A DNA stretch of 64,000 bases from Sphingopyxis sp. PET50 (lineage in GTDB: Bacteria > Pseudomonadota > Alphaproteobacteria > Sphingomonadales > Sphingomonadaceae). A model generated the notes under the pieces. That model saw only the letters and a program-made list of their open reading frames with translations, was not told the origin of the DNA and did not search any database. The stretch covers positions 62,001 to 126,000 of the forward strand of contig NZ_CP104207.1 of the NCBI RefSeq assembly GCF_025244705.1. The letters are read 5' to 3'. Both the position numbers and the translations under genes were made by a program. Below, in pieces: positions 8,479 through 20,665 of this stretch; position 1 is the first letter of the stretch, and each line of letters begins with the position of its first letter.

Positions 8479-9906
8479 ATGCCCCGCAGTTTAATTCTTA
8501 CAACCGCGCTTTTCGGCCTGCTTGCGGGTTGCGTGAGCACGCCCGACGTCGGGCCGAAGCCGGTGCCGGTCGCCGCCGGGTCGCTCGAGTCGCGCGCCTC
8601 CTTTGCCGATGCGGCGGGGGATTGGCCGGCCGAAGGCTGGTGGCGGGCGATGGGCGATGCGCAATTGACCGCGCTGATCGACGAAGGGCTGGCGGGATCG
8701 CCCGACGTCGCGATCGCTGCGGCGCGGGTGCGCGCCGCCGATGCGCTGGCGCAGCAGGCGGGGGCGGCGCTCGGGCCGCGGATCGGCGTCGAGGGCAGCG
8801 CGGGCGGCGTCCAGCAGAGCAAGAATATGGGCATCCCGCCGCAGTTCGTGCCCGACGGCATCCAGGATACCGGGCGCGTCGCCGCCACCTTTGCCTTCGA
8901 CCTCGACCTGTGGGGCAGGAACCGCGCGGCGCTGGCGGCGGCGACGTCGGAGGCCGAGGCGGCACGGGTCGATGCGGCGCAGGCGCGGCTGATGCTGGCG
9001 ACCGGAATCGCGGCGGCCTATTCCGATCTGGCGGGGCAGTTCGCTGCGCTCGACGTCGCGAAGGACGCGGTGCGGGTACGCGGCGCGAGCGCCGAGTTGT
9101 CGGCGGCGCGGGCGAAAGCAGGGATCGAGAATCAGGCGGCGCAGCGGCAGGCCGAAAGCCGCGTGGCGGCGGCGCGCGGCGATGTCGTCGCGCTGGAGGA
9201 GGCGATATCGCTGACCCGCAACCGCATCGCGGCGCTGGTCGGCGCGGGACCCGATCGCGGGCTGGCGCTCACGCGCCCGACTTTGGTCGTTCGGGCATCG
9301 GGGTTGCCGGCCGATGCCGGGATCGCGCTCGTCGGGCGGCGGCCCGATATCGTTGCGGCAAGGCTGCGCGGCGAGGCGGCGGCGAAGCGCATCGACGTCG
9401 CGCGCGCCGATTTCTATCCGAATATCAGCCTGTCGGCGCTGGTCGGCTTGCAGTCGCTCGGCCTGTCGAACCTGTTCGACAAGGGGTCCGAATATGGCAA
9501 TGGCGGGGTCGCCCTCACCCTGCCGATCTTCGACAGCGGGCGGTTGCAGGGACGCTATCGCGGTGCGCGGGCCGACTATGATGTCGCAGTCGCCAATTAT
9601 GACAAGACCTTGATCGCGGCGCTGCGCGACGTCGCCGATGTCGTACGCAGCCGCGAGGCCAATGCGCGGCAGTTGACCGAGCGGCGCGCGGCGCTGGCGG
9701 CGGCGGAGGAGGCGGCGAGGCTGGCGGGCCTGCGCTACCGCGCCGGGCTGTCGAACCAGATCGTCGCGCTGACCGCAGAGGACAGCGCGGTCGCGCTGGC
9801 ACGGTCCGTCGCCGACCTCGAGGCGCGGCAGCTGGCGCTCGACATATCGCTGATCCGCGCGCTCGGCGGCGGCTATCGGAACAAGACTTCCACAGGAGAC
9901 ATATGA
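8479..9906 (+). CDS. NodT/OprM family outer-membrane efflux lipoprotein
   Basis: This 475-residue protein has a lipoprotein signal (MPRSLILTTALFGLLAGC, lipobox LAGC) and the two long alpha-helical OEP repeats of trimeric TolC-like channels. Recognisable segments include FDLDLWGRN, RRPDIVAARLRGEAA and FYPNISLSALVG. It forms the outer-membrane exit duct of a tripartite pump with the next two gene products. ATG 8479 fits the lipoprotein signal better than an upstream TTG. Its stop overlaps the HlyD gene start. Confidence 0.93.
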   Translation: MPRSLILTTALFGLLAGCVSTPDVGPKPVPVAAGSLESRASFADAAGDWPAEGWWRAMGDAQLTALIDEGLAGSPDVAIAAARVRAADALAQQAGAALGPRIGVEGSAGGVQQSKNMGIPPQFVPDGIQDTGRVAATFAFDLDLWGRNRAALAAATSEAEAARVDAAQARLMLATGIAAAYSDLAGQFAALDVAKDAVRVRGASAELSAARAKAGIENQAAQRQAESRVAAARGDVVALEEAISLTRNRIAALVGAGPDRGLALTRPTLVVRASGLPADAGIALVGRRPDIVAARLRGEAAAKRIDVARADFYPNISLSALVGLQSLGLSNLFDKGSEYGNGGVALTLPIFDSGRLQGRYRGARADYDVAVANYDKTLIAALRDVADVVRSREANARQLTERRAALAAAEEAARLAGLRYRAGLSNQIVALTAEDSAVALARSVADLEARQLALDISLIRALGGGYRNKTSTGDI

Positions 9907-11057
9907 TGGCCGACGATACGGCTGCGATCCCCGCCGAAACCCCTCCCGAGCAGGCCGGGACCAACGGCGCCAAGCGTGCCAAGTTCCTGCGTATCCTGCT
10001 GATCGCCGTGGTGGTCGCGGCGCTGTTGTGGGCGGCCTGGTATTATCTGACGCAGGCGGGGCGGGTCCACACCGACAATGCCTATGTCGGTGCCGATTCC
10101 GCCGTCGTCACCGCGCTCGTCGCGGGGCCGGTGCGGGAGGTGCGCGTCGCGGGCACGCAGGCGGTGAAGAAGGGCGACATCCTCGTCATCCTCGACGACA
10201 GCGATGCGAAGCTCGCGGTGGCCAATGCCGAGGCGGCGCTGCGGCTGGCGCGGCAACGCTATGGCCAGGCGGGCGCCAATGCCGATGCCGCGCGGGCGCG
10301 CGTCGTCGCGCGCGGCGCCGACGTCAACCAGTCGCGCGCGCGGCTGCGCGACGCCAATGCCGCGGTCGAGAAGGCGCACGCCGAACTTGCGCGGCGCGAG
10401 AGCCTTTCGGGCACCGGCGCGGTATCGGCGGAGGAAATCACGGCGGCGCGGGCGGCGCTCGTTTCGGCAACGGCGGCGCGTGATCTCGCCTCGGCGGCGA
10501 TCGCTTCGGCACAGGCGACGCAGGGTTCGGCGGCGGGCGACCTCGGCGCCGCCGAGGCGCTGGTGCGCGGGACGACGATCGACACCGCGCCCGATGTCGC
10601 GGCGGCGCAGGCGCGGCTGGAGAAGGCCGAGCTCGACCTCGCGCGCACGGTGATCCGCGCGCCGGTCGACGGGATCGTGACGAACAAGCAGGTGCAGGTC
10701 GGGCAGCGGATCGCGGCGGGGGCGCCGATCATGACGATCGTGCCGATTTCGACCGCCTATGTCGACGCCAATTACAAGGAAAGCCAGTTCAGGGACATCA
10801 AGCTGGGTCAGCCGGTCGAACTGGTGTCGGACTATTATGGCGACGATGTGGTGTTCCACGGCAAGGTCGTCGGTATCGCGGGCGGCACCGGCGCGGCCTT
10901 TTCGCTGATCCCCGCGCAGAATGCGACGGGCAACTGGGTGAAGGTCGTGCAGCGCCTGCCGGTGCGCATCGCGCTCGACCCCAAGGAATTGCAGGCGCAT
11001 CCCTTGCGCGTCGGTCTGTCGATGGAAGCGACGATCGACACGCGCGGCCGGAATTAG
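9903..11057 (+). CDS. HlyD/EmrA family membrane-fusion protein
   Basis: This is a 384-residue periplasmic adaptor with one N-terminal membrane anchor (RILLIAVVVAALLWAAWYYL). A biotinyl-lipoyl half motif (VRVAGTQAVKKGDILVILDDSDA), a long alpha-hairpin coiled coil (residues ~100-230) and the returning barrel (TVIRAPVDGIVTNKQVQVGQRI) follow. EmrA-type adaptors connect a DHA2 transporter to an OM channel, which are the neighbours here. The ATG overlaps the preceding stop. Confidence 0.94.
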   Translation: MMADDTAAIPAETPPEQAGTNGAKRAKFLRILLIAVVVAALLWAAWYYLTQAGRVHTDNAYVGADSAVVTALVAGPVREVRVAGTQAVKKGDILVILDDSDAKLAVANAEAALRLARQRYGQAGANADAARARVVARGADVNQSRARLRDANAAVEKAHAELARRESLSGTGAVSAEEITAARAALVSATAARDLASAAIASAQATQGSAAGDLGAAEALVRGTTIDTAPDVAAAQARLEKAELDLARTVIRAPVDGIVTNKQVQVGQRIAAGAPIMTIVPISTAYVDANYKESQFRDIKLGQPVELVSDYYGDDVVFHGKVVGIAGGTGAAFSLIPAQNATGNWVKVVQRLPVRIALDPKELQAHPLRVGLSMEATIDTRGRN

Positions 11058-11083
11058 GGCCCGGCCGATGCCCATCATGGCAT

Positions 11084-11167
11084 CGTCATTGCGAGCGCAG
11101 CGAAGCAATCCAGGGCGGTTACCGCACCTCTGGATTGCCGCGTCGCCTCCGGTTCCTCGCAATGACG
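11084..11167. repeat. 84-bp imperfect inverted repeat with CGTCATTGCG ... CGCAATGACG ends
   Basis: The element begins CGTCATTGCGAGCG and ends CGCAATGACG, with internal inverted segments (AATCCAG / CTGGATT). A second copy of the same family is at 54072-54156. It sits in the 127-bp gap between the HlyD and MFS genes of one operon. Confidence 0.85.
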
Positions 11168-11184
11168 AGGTCGGGAGGTGAACC

Positions 11185-12738
11185 GTGGCTAGCGCTGCCG
11201 CTTCGGCCCCGGCGGCCCTGCCCGACGAGCCCGCGCCGCTGACCGGGGTGCGGCTGTTCGCCGCGGCGTTCGCGCTGGCGCTCGCCAATTTCGTCGTCGT
11301 GCTCGACACCACGATCGCCAATGTGTCGGTGCCGCATATCGCGGGCGGACTCGCGGTGTCGCCGACGCAGGGGACGTGGGTGATCACCAGCTATGCGGTC
11401 GCCGACGCGATCAGCGTGCCGCTGACTGGCTGGCTGGCGATGCGCTTCGGCACGGTGCGCTGGTTCCTCTTCTCGATCGTCGGCTTCGGTATCTTCTCCT
11501 TCCTGTGCGGCATTTCGCGCACGCTCGATGGCCTCATCATCTTCCGCATTTTGCAGGGGCTGTCGGGCGGGCCGCTGATGCCGCTGTCGCAGATCCTGCT
11601 GCTGCGCATCTTCCCCAGGGAGAAGGCGGGGATCGGCCTTGCGATCTGGGCGATGACGACGACGACGGCGCCGATCTTGGGGCCGATCCTGGGCGGGCTG
11701 ATCAGCGATAATTGGACGTGGCCTTGGATCTTCTTCATCAACCTGCCGGTGGTCGCGATCTGCGCCTTCGGGGTCGCGAGCCTGCTGCGGCCGTTCGAGA
11801 CCAGGCGCGCGAAGGCGCGCATCGACACCATCGGGCTGATCCTGCTCGTGCTGTCGGTCGGCGCCTTCCAGCTGATGCTCGATACCGGGCGCGAGCATGA
11901 CTGGTTCGAATCGACCTGGATCGTGACGCTCGCGATCGTTGCGGCGATCGCCTTCGCCGCCTTCGTCATCTGGGAGCTGACCGACGAAAATCCGGTCGTC
12001 GACCTGCGCGTGTTCCGGTTCCGGGGGTTCAGTTTCGCGACGGTTGCGATCTCGCTGGGGTTCGGCGCCTTTTTCGCGCAGGTCGTGCTGACGCCTTTGT
12101 GGCTGCAGCAGGTCGCCGGCTATACCGCGACCGACACCGGATATGTCGTGGCGTGGATCGGGGTGTTCGCGGTGCTGCTGTCGCCGGTCGCGGCGGGGCT
12201 GATCGGCAAGATCGACATCCGCATCTCGATCAGCGCGGGTATCCTCTGGATGGCCTTCATCTCGGTGCTGCGCGCGAGCTGGAATGCCGATGTCGATTAT
12301 TGGACGCTCGCCCTGCCGCATCTGTTGCAGGGGATGGGGATGCCCTTTTTCTTCGTCGGGCTGACCGCGCTGGCGCTGAGTTCGGTGCCGGCGGAGAAGC
12401 AGACGTCGGCGGCGGGGCTGATGAGTTTCCTGCGCACACTGTCGGGCGCGATGGGCACCGCGATCGCGACCTCGGCGTGGGACAGCCAGAACCGCATCGC
12501 GCGATCCGAACTGGTGGGCCACATGAACGGGACCGCCGAGACGATGGACCTGATGCAGCGCGCCGGGCTGACGCTCGAACAGGCGCGCGCGGCGGTCGAG
12601 CGGCTGGTCGACGTGCAGGCGGCGACGATCGGCGTGCTACACCTGTTCCTGGCGGCCGGCGTGGTGTTCGTGATCGCCGCGATCGCGGTGTGGTGCGCTC
12701 CCTTGCCCAAGCAGGTGTCGATGGGTGCCTCGCACTAG
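11185..12738 (+). CDS. DHA2 family (EmrB/QacA-like, 14-TM) drug:H+ antiporter
   Basis: This 517-residue permease carries MFS motifs: VVLDTTIANVSVPHIAGGL (DHA2 motif D1), WLAMRFGTVRWFLFSIVGFGIFSF, GPILGGLISDNWTWPWIFFINLP (motif C region) and about 14 hydrophobic segments. The GTG start is supported by GGGAGGTG just upstream. With the OM factor and HlyD genes it makes an EmrAB-TolC-like system expelling hydrophobic compounds, probably controlled by the divergent TetR protein. Confidence 0.94.
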   Translation: MASAAASAPAALPDEPAPLTGVRLFAAAFALALANFVVVLDTTIANVSVPHIAGGLAVSPTQGTWVITSYAVADAISVPLTGWLAMRFGTVRWFLFSIVGFGIFSFLCGISRTLDGLIIFRILQGLSGGPLMPLSQILLLRIFPREKAGIGLAIWAMTTTTAPILGPILGGLISDNWTWPWIFFINLPVVAICAFGVASLLRPFETRRAKARIDTIGLILLVLSVGAFQLMLDTGREHDWFESTWIVTLAIVAAIAFAAFVIWELTDENPVVDLRVFRFRGFSFATVAISLGFGAFFAQVVLTPLWLQQVAGYTATDTGYVVAWIGVFAVLLSPVAAGLIGKIDIRISISAGILWMAFISVLRASWNADVDYWTLALPHLLQGMGMPFFFVGLTALALSSVPAEKQTSAAGLMSFLRTLSGAMGTAIATSAWDSQNRIARSELVGHMNGTAETMDLMQRAGLTLEQARAAVERLVDVQAATIGVLHLFLAAGVVFVIAAIAVWCAPLPKQVSMGASH

Positions 12739-12787
12739 CGCAGTCTCTGCACGGCCTGGCGCCGCGTTTTCGTTCGATCCTGATTAA

Positions 12788-13961
<1,174 letters not shown>

Positions 13962-13967
13962 GTCTGG

Positions 13968-15641
<1,674 letters not shown>

Positions 15642-18169
15642 TCAGAAGCGGAAGCTGGCCGCAACCCCGTAAGTGCGCGGGGTCCCCGCGATGAAGGTCG
15701 GCAGGCCGAGGCTGTCGCCGGTGTTGCCCGCGTCCATGATATATTTGCGGTTCAGCAGATTGTCGGCGAATGCCTCGATCCGCCAGCCGCCGCCCTCCGC
15801 TTCGTAGCCGAGGCGCGCGTTGACCAGCACATAGGGCTTCTGGAACTCGTCCTGGATATCGTCGGCGACGAGCGCCGCTGCAGCGGCTGTTGCAGGTCGG
15901 GGCGGTCGTTGTCGTCGTCGAAGAAGATCTTCGACTGATATGTCGCGCTGGGGGTGAAGGTGATCCGGCCGTCGCCGAGCGGCACGCCGGCGATCGCGCC
16001 GATCGCGGCGCTGTGATCGGGGCTGAGGCGGAAATGATTGCCGTCGCGCGCGCCGGTGCGGAAGCGGCTGTGGTTATAGGCATAGGAGCCGAACAGCGTC
16101 ACCGCGTCGCTCGGCACCCAGCGGACCTGGCCCTCGAAACCATAGCCGCGCGCCTTGCCGGCATTGGTGACGACGAATTGCGTCCCCTGTTGCACCGTGG
16201 TCTGGAAATCGCTGTAATCGTAGAGGAAGGCGGCGCCGTCGACGAACAGGGTGCGGTCGGCGAGCGCGGTCTTGAAGCCCACTTCATAGCTGTCGACCGT
16301 CTCGTCGGGCAGGATGTTGAAGCGCACCGGACCGAAAGGCGCGCCGGGGCCCTGCGGCGCGAGGATTTCGGGGCGGCGGCCGCGCGCATAGGTCGCATAG
16401 AGGCTGCTGTCGCCGGTCGGCGCATAGCGCGCGGTGACGCGCCACGAGAAACCGTCGCTCTTGAGCGTCGCTTCCTCGATGGAGCCGTTGCCGTCGGTCG
16501 GCTGCGCGCCGAGGCCGAACAGCGGCACCGGATAGACTGCCGAGGGCGGGATCGTCGCGGCGCCGGGCACCGCGAGCGCCTGGAGCAGCGCGGTGCGGAC
16601 CGCCGCCGGCTGCGACAGCGCGCCGATGAAACCGCCGAGGATCGAGCGGCCGTTGAGCACGGCGGCGGTGTAGCGGCTGCGCTTGCTGTCGTGGCTGTAG
16701 CGCAGCCCGCCGCCGATCTCGAAGCGGTCGGTGACGTGGAAGGTCGCGTCGCCATAGAGGTCGATCGCGCGGGTGCGCGATTCGTTGGTCGAGGTTTCGA
16801 GGTGGCCGGGCTTCAGATTGGCGGCGATCGCCTGCGCCTGCGCCATGCCGGCAGCAGGACGCCATAGGCACCGGCGACGCCCTGGAGCAGCTGGCTGGTG
16901 AAGGCGGGGTTGGCGAACAGCGCGAGCGGCGCGGGATCGGTCGCGGGGCGGCCGGGAATCGCGCCGCCGCCGTTCAGCACGCCCGCGAGGCGGGCCAGCG
17001 CGACGCGTTCGTCGAACTGCGCGGGGGTGCGCTGGCTACCGTTTTCGTAAAAATAGCTGGCGCCGACGAAGGCGCTGATCCGGTCGCCTTCATAGGCGAG
17101 GCGCAGGTCCTGGCTGAACTGGCGTCCGCGCGCATCCTCCGCCGCGGTCAGCACCGGCAGCGAGAGGCCGTCGGCGTCGAAGATTTCGAGCGCCTTGAAG
17201 CGGCGGTAGGCGGTCGTCGCGTGCAGCGAAAAATCGCCGCCGAGATCGAGCCCGGCGATGCCGGTGACACCCCAGACCGTGCGGTCGAGGCCCAGCGGAC
17301 GATTGTCCTCGAAGCCCGCCCCCGGGGCGAGCGCCGCGCCGCTGTTGCGCCCGCGGTCGCCGATCACGGCGCCGGTCACGGGATCGGTGGGGTTGTAGGC
17401 GATCGACTTGAACGCGGTGCCGTTCGGATGATCCTCCTGGTAATTGCCGATGAGGTCGAAGGTCAGGCCGCCGGTTTCGGCGCGGAACGCGCCGCGCACG
17501 GCGCGCGTGTCGACCGAATTGTAATCCTCTCCGCCGAGCAGGTTCTCGACGGTGCCGTCGCGCATCCGCACCCGCCCCGCGAGGCGGATCGCGGCATTGT
17601 CGCCGATCGCGGCATTGCCCATCGCATCGGCGGTCCAGCCGTCGAAATTGCCGTAGGAGATGCCGAAGGCGCCCTCGTTGCGGCCGACGCGCGCCTTGTT
17701 CTGGATGATGTTGACCGCCCCGATCAGCGCGCCGCGGCCATAGAGGGTCGATTGCGGACCCTTGGCGACCTCGACGCGGTCGATGTCGAACAATTCGACA
17801 TAGGAGCCGCGCGATTTCGAGATCGACACGCCGTCCTGATAGAGCGAGACGCGCGGTTCGTTGGTCGCGGCGCCGCTGTCGGAGGTGATGCCGCGAATCA
17901 CGAAGCCGGGGTTGTTCGGCGACTGGTTCTGGACCTCGAAGCCGGGCACGAAGCGCGACAATTCCTCGAAATCCTGGATGCCGAGGCGTTCGAGATCGCC
18001 GCCGCCGACGACGCTGAGCGTCATCGGAACCTCGATCGGATTCTGTTCGCGCAGCTGCGCGGTGACGACGATGGTGTCGCCTTCGTCGCTTTCCTGCGCC
18101 TGAGCGGCGCCGAGCGGCGAGGACGGAGAGGCTGGTGGAGAGCAGCAAGGCGGTTGGTTTGAAGGTCAT
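15642..18169 (-). CDS. TonB-dependent receptor; apparent frameshifts at ~18112, ~16857 and ~15885
   Basis: The signal peptide (MTFKPTALLLSTSLSVLAA) is followed, after one extra base at 18112, by AQAQESDEGDTIVVTAQLREQ and a plug domain with DFEELSRFVPGFEVQ, GFVIRGITSD, VSLYQDGVSI and RVEVAKGPQSTLYGRGALIG. The barrel continues across two more frame changes to an aromatic end (YGVAASFRF). Restoring the frames gives ~840 residues, the normal size. Its position beside a purine PRTase and adenosine deaminase suggests nucleoside or base uptake, but this is only contextual. Confidence 0.85.
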
Positions 18170-18190
18170 GGTTTTTCCTTTTTTCGGAAG

Positions 18191-18452
18191 GCGATGATGT
18201 CTTTTGCAAACCCAAGCGGCCGGTCGGGATCGGGGTGGGAGGCGGACATAAAGCCCCTCCCCTTCAGGGGAGGGGGTTGGGGTGGGGTCCATCGGCCTTG
18301 CGCAAGGCCGATGGACCCCACCCGCTGCGACTAACGAACAAGTTCGTAAGTCTCGCTGCCCTCCCCTGAAGGGGAGGGCCTGATCTATTCCAACGTCCGC
18401 TTCCGCCCGATACCCCCCATTCCCGTCCTGGGTTTGCAAAAGACATCATCGC
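18191..18452. repeat. composite palindromic element with a covarying hairpin
   Basis: The outer arms are GATGATGTCTTTTGCAAACC near 18193 and its inverted counterpart GGTTTGCAAAAGACATCATC near 18430-18450. Inside are inverted C/G-rich arms (CCCCTCCCCTTCAGGGGAGG at ~18255 and a partner at ~18360), an inner perfect hairpin (TCCATCGGCCTTG / CAAGGCCGATGGA) and the family hairpin CTAACGAACAAGTTCGTAAG (18331-18350). It fills most of the gap between the TonB receptor start and the DUF983 gene. Confidence 0.85.
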
Positions 18453-18548
18453 CTGTCGCAAGGGGCGGTTAGGCAGGGTTCGTGAAAGCGGCGTGACAGG
18501 CGCGGCATTGTTCGCGGCGCCTCTGGACTCATGGCGCACTCGCTATTA

Positions 18549-18567
18549 TGTATGGTATTGTGTATGG
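18549..18567. promoter_or_regulatory. direct repeat TGTATGG upstream of the DUF983-MocR operon
   Basis: TGTATGG occurs at 18549-18555 and again at 18561-18567 in an AT-rich stretch about 30 bp before the DUF983 start. MocR-family regulators often bind direct repeats in their own promoters, and a MocR gene is the second gene of the operon, so this is a candidate site. Confidence 0.35.
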
Positions 18568-18596
18568 ATATATGCACGGTAACATGCAGGATGATG

Positions 18597-19040
18597 GCGA
18601 TGACAAGCGAGCTGGAAGGCCGCGACAAATGGCGGTGGATCTATCGGACGGGGCTGCATGGCCTGTGTCCGCGCTGCGGCGAGGGCAGGATGTTCCGGCG
18701 CTGGCTGAAGGTCACCGACCGCTGCGAGGCGTGCGGGCTCGATTATGATTTCGCTACGCCCGACGACGGGCCGGCGTTTTTCTCGCTGTGCTTCGTGGCC
18801 TTTCCGCTGCTGTTCCTCGTGGTGTGGTTCGAGGTCGCGCTCAATCCGCCCTGGTGGGTGCATCTGGTCACCTCGGTGCCGCTGATGGTCATCCCCTGCC
18901 TGCTGGTGCTGCACCCAATCAAGGGCTGGCTCGTCGCGTCGCAATATGTGAACAAGGCGCAGGAAGCGGGGACCGGCGCGCTGTGGGCCGGGCTGAATGC
19001 CCGGGCAAAGGGGGAGGAGACCGGGGAGCACGATGGCTGA
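18597..19040 (+). CDS. DUF983 zinc-ribbon membrane protein
   Basis: The ~147-residue protein has two Cys pairs, LCPRCGEGRMF and RCEACGLDYD, making a zinc ribbon, followed by two membrane segments (FFSLCFVAFPLLFLVVWFEV and LVTSVPLMVIPCLLVL). This is the DUF983 layout; the function is unknown. ATG 18597 (or the adjacent 18594) is chosen because upstream codons encode a Cys-rich non-family leader. The last 8 bases overlap the MocR gene start. Confidence 0.85.
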   Translation, partial: AMTSELEGRDKWRWIYRTGLHGLCPRCGEGRMFRRWLKVTDRCEACGLDYDFATPDDGPAFFSLCFVAFPLLFLVVWFEVALNPPWWVHLVTSVPLMVIPCLLVLHPIKGWLVASQYVNKAQEAGTGALWAGLNARAKGEETGEHDG

Positions 19041-20379
19041 ACCATGGGTTCCCGACCTGAGCGCGGCGCCGGGCGCCAAATATCTGGCGATCGCCGACGG
19101 CATCGCGGCGGCGGTCGAGACGGGGCGGCTGCGCGCGGGCGACCGCCTGCCGCCGCAGCGCGACCTGGCGGCGCGGCTGGGCGTCGATCTGACCACGGTC
19201 ACCAAGGGATATGAACAGGCGCGGCAGCGCGGGCTGATCGGCGCGCGCGGGCGGGCGGGGAGCTTCATCCTGCCGCAGGACGCGATCGCGGCGGGGCCGC
19301 CGCCGCTCGACACCGGCATGAACATGCCGCCCGAGGTCGCGGGCGGGTCGCTGCTCGCGGCGTGGGAGCGCACCGCCAGCGCCCTGCTGCGCGCGCCGGG
19401 CGCGGGCGGGCGGCTGCATTATGTGCCCGCGGGCGGGCGCGCCGCCGACCGCGCCGCAGGCGCGGCGATCTTCGCGCGGCTGGGGCTCGATTGTTCGGCG
19501 GACGAGGTGATCGTGACCGCGGGCGCGCAGAACGCGCTGCACGCGATCGTCGCGGCGACGCTGAAGCCCGGCGATGTCGTGGCGTGCGGCGTGCACGTCT
19601 ATTCGGTGTTCCTGCAACTCGCGCGCAAGACGGGGCTGACGCTGGCGCCGCTGGCGGCGCTGGACGCCGATGCGCTGGAGGCGCTGTGCCGGACCACGAA
19701 GGTGGCGGCGCTTTATGTGGTGCCGACCAACGACAATCCGACGGCGTACACGCTGGATGAAGGCGAGCGGCGCGCGCTGGCCGAGGTCGCGCGGCGGCAC
19801 GGGGTGCGGATCATCGAGGACGATGCCTATGGCCAGCTGCCCGACCGGACGATCGCGCCGCTGACCTGTTTCGCGCCCGAACTCGGCACCTATGTCGCGA
19901 GCTGTTCCAAGATATTGTCGCCCGCGCTGCGCGTCGCGCATGTGCGGGCGCCGTCGGTGCGCGATGCGCTGGCGCTGGCGGCGGAGGTCCACAAGAGCTG
20001 TGTGATGGCGCCGCCGCTCGACGCGGCGCTGGTGACGCGCTGGCTGGAGGACGGGAGTTACGACCGGCTGACCGCCGAGACGCGCGCCGAGGCGGTGGCG
20101 CGGCAGGGCATCGCGGCGTCGACCCTGCCCCCGGGTTCCTATGCGGCGCATCGCTGCGGCTATCATCTGTGGGTGCCGCTCCCCGCCGGGGCCGATCAGG
20201 GGCGGATCGCGGAGGCCTTGCGCGGGGCCGGGATCACCGCGATCCCCGCCGATGCCTTTGCGGCGGGGGCGGGCGGCGGGGCGGCGCTGCGCGTGTCGCT
20301 GGGCGGCGCGGTGACGCGCGAGGCGCTGGCGCGGGGGCTGACGGTGCTGGAGATGGAGTTGGGGGTCGACGGGCGGTAG
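19033..20379 (+). CDS. MocR (GntR + aminotransferase-like) transcriptional regulator
   Basis: This 448-residue fusion has an N-terminal GntR winged helix (GRLRAGDRLPPQRDLAARLGVDLTTVTKGYEQARQRGLIGARG) and a fold-type I PLP domain. The latter carries PTNDNPTAYTLDEGERRALAEVARRHG, the PLP Asp in IIEDDAYGQL and the Schiff-base Lys in SCSKILSPALRVAHV. MocR proteins use PLP-linked ligands to sense amino-acid or vitamin B6 status. It is co-transcribed with DUF983; no B6 or GABA gene is nearby to identify its target. Confidence 0.92.
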   Translation: MAEPWVPDLSAAPGAKYLAIADGIAAAVETGRLRAGDRLPPQRDLAARLGVDLTTVTKGYEQARQRGLIGARGRAGSFILPQDAIAAGPPPLDTGMNMPPEVAGGSLLAAWERTASALLRAPGAGGRLHYVPAGGRAADRAAGAAIFARLGLDCSADEVIVTAGAQNALHAIVAATLKPGDVVACGVHVYSVFLQLARKTGLTLAPLAALDADALEALCRTTKVAALYVVPTNDNPTAYTLDEGERRALAEVARRHGVRIIEDDAYGQLPDRTIAPLTCFAPELGTYVASCSKILSPALRVAHVRAPSVRDALALAAEVHKSCVMAPPLDAALVTRWLEDGSYDRLTAETRAEAVARQGIAASTLPPGSYAAHRCGYHLWVPLPAGADQGRIAEALRGAGITAIPADAFAAGAGGGAALRVSLGGAVTREALARGLTVLEMELGVDGR

Positions 20380-20410
20380 CATGTCTTTCCTCTCGCCTCC
20401 TGCAGGCGGG

Positions 20411-20660
20411 CGATCATATCCTTTGCAAACCCAAGCGGCCTGTCGGGATTGGGGTGGGGAGCGGACGATGCCGATCCTCCCCGGAACGGGGAGGGGGACC
20501 AGCGAAGCTGGTGGAGGGGCACAGGCGGTTTACGCGGCGCCAGACTCAAAGAACTCCGTTTTCCGGCAACCCGGCCGCAAGGCACGACCTCACCGGCAAG
20601 GCAAACCGCCTGTGCCCCTCCACCACCCTTCGGGTGGTCCCCCTCCCCCGTTGGGGGAGG
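20411..20660. repeat. palindromic intergenic element with long inverted arms
   Basis: Exact 23-bp inverted arms at 20509-20531 and 20603-20625 (TGGTGGAGGGGCACAGGCGG then TTT, and its reverse complement) are flanked by C/G-rich stretches. The left edge repeats TTTGCAAACCCAAGCGGCC, as in the 18191 element. It occupies the gap between the convergent MocR and L,D-transpeptidase genes, where it could stop transcription from both sides. Confidence 0.85.
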
Positions 20661-20665
20661 ATCTT

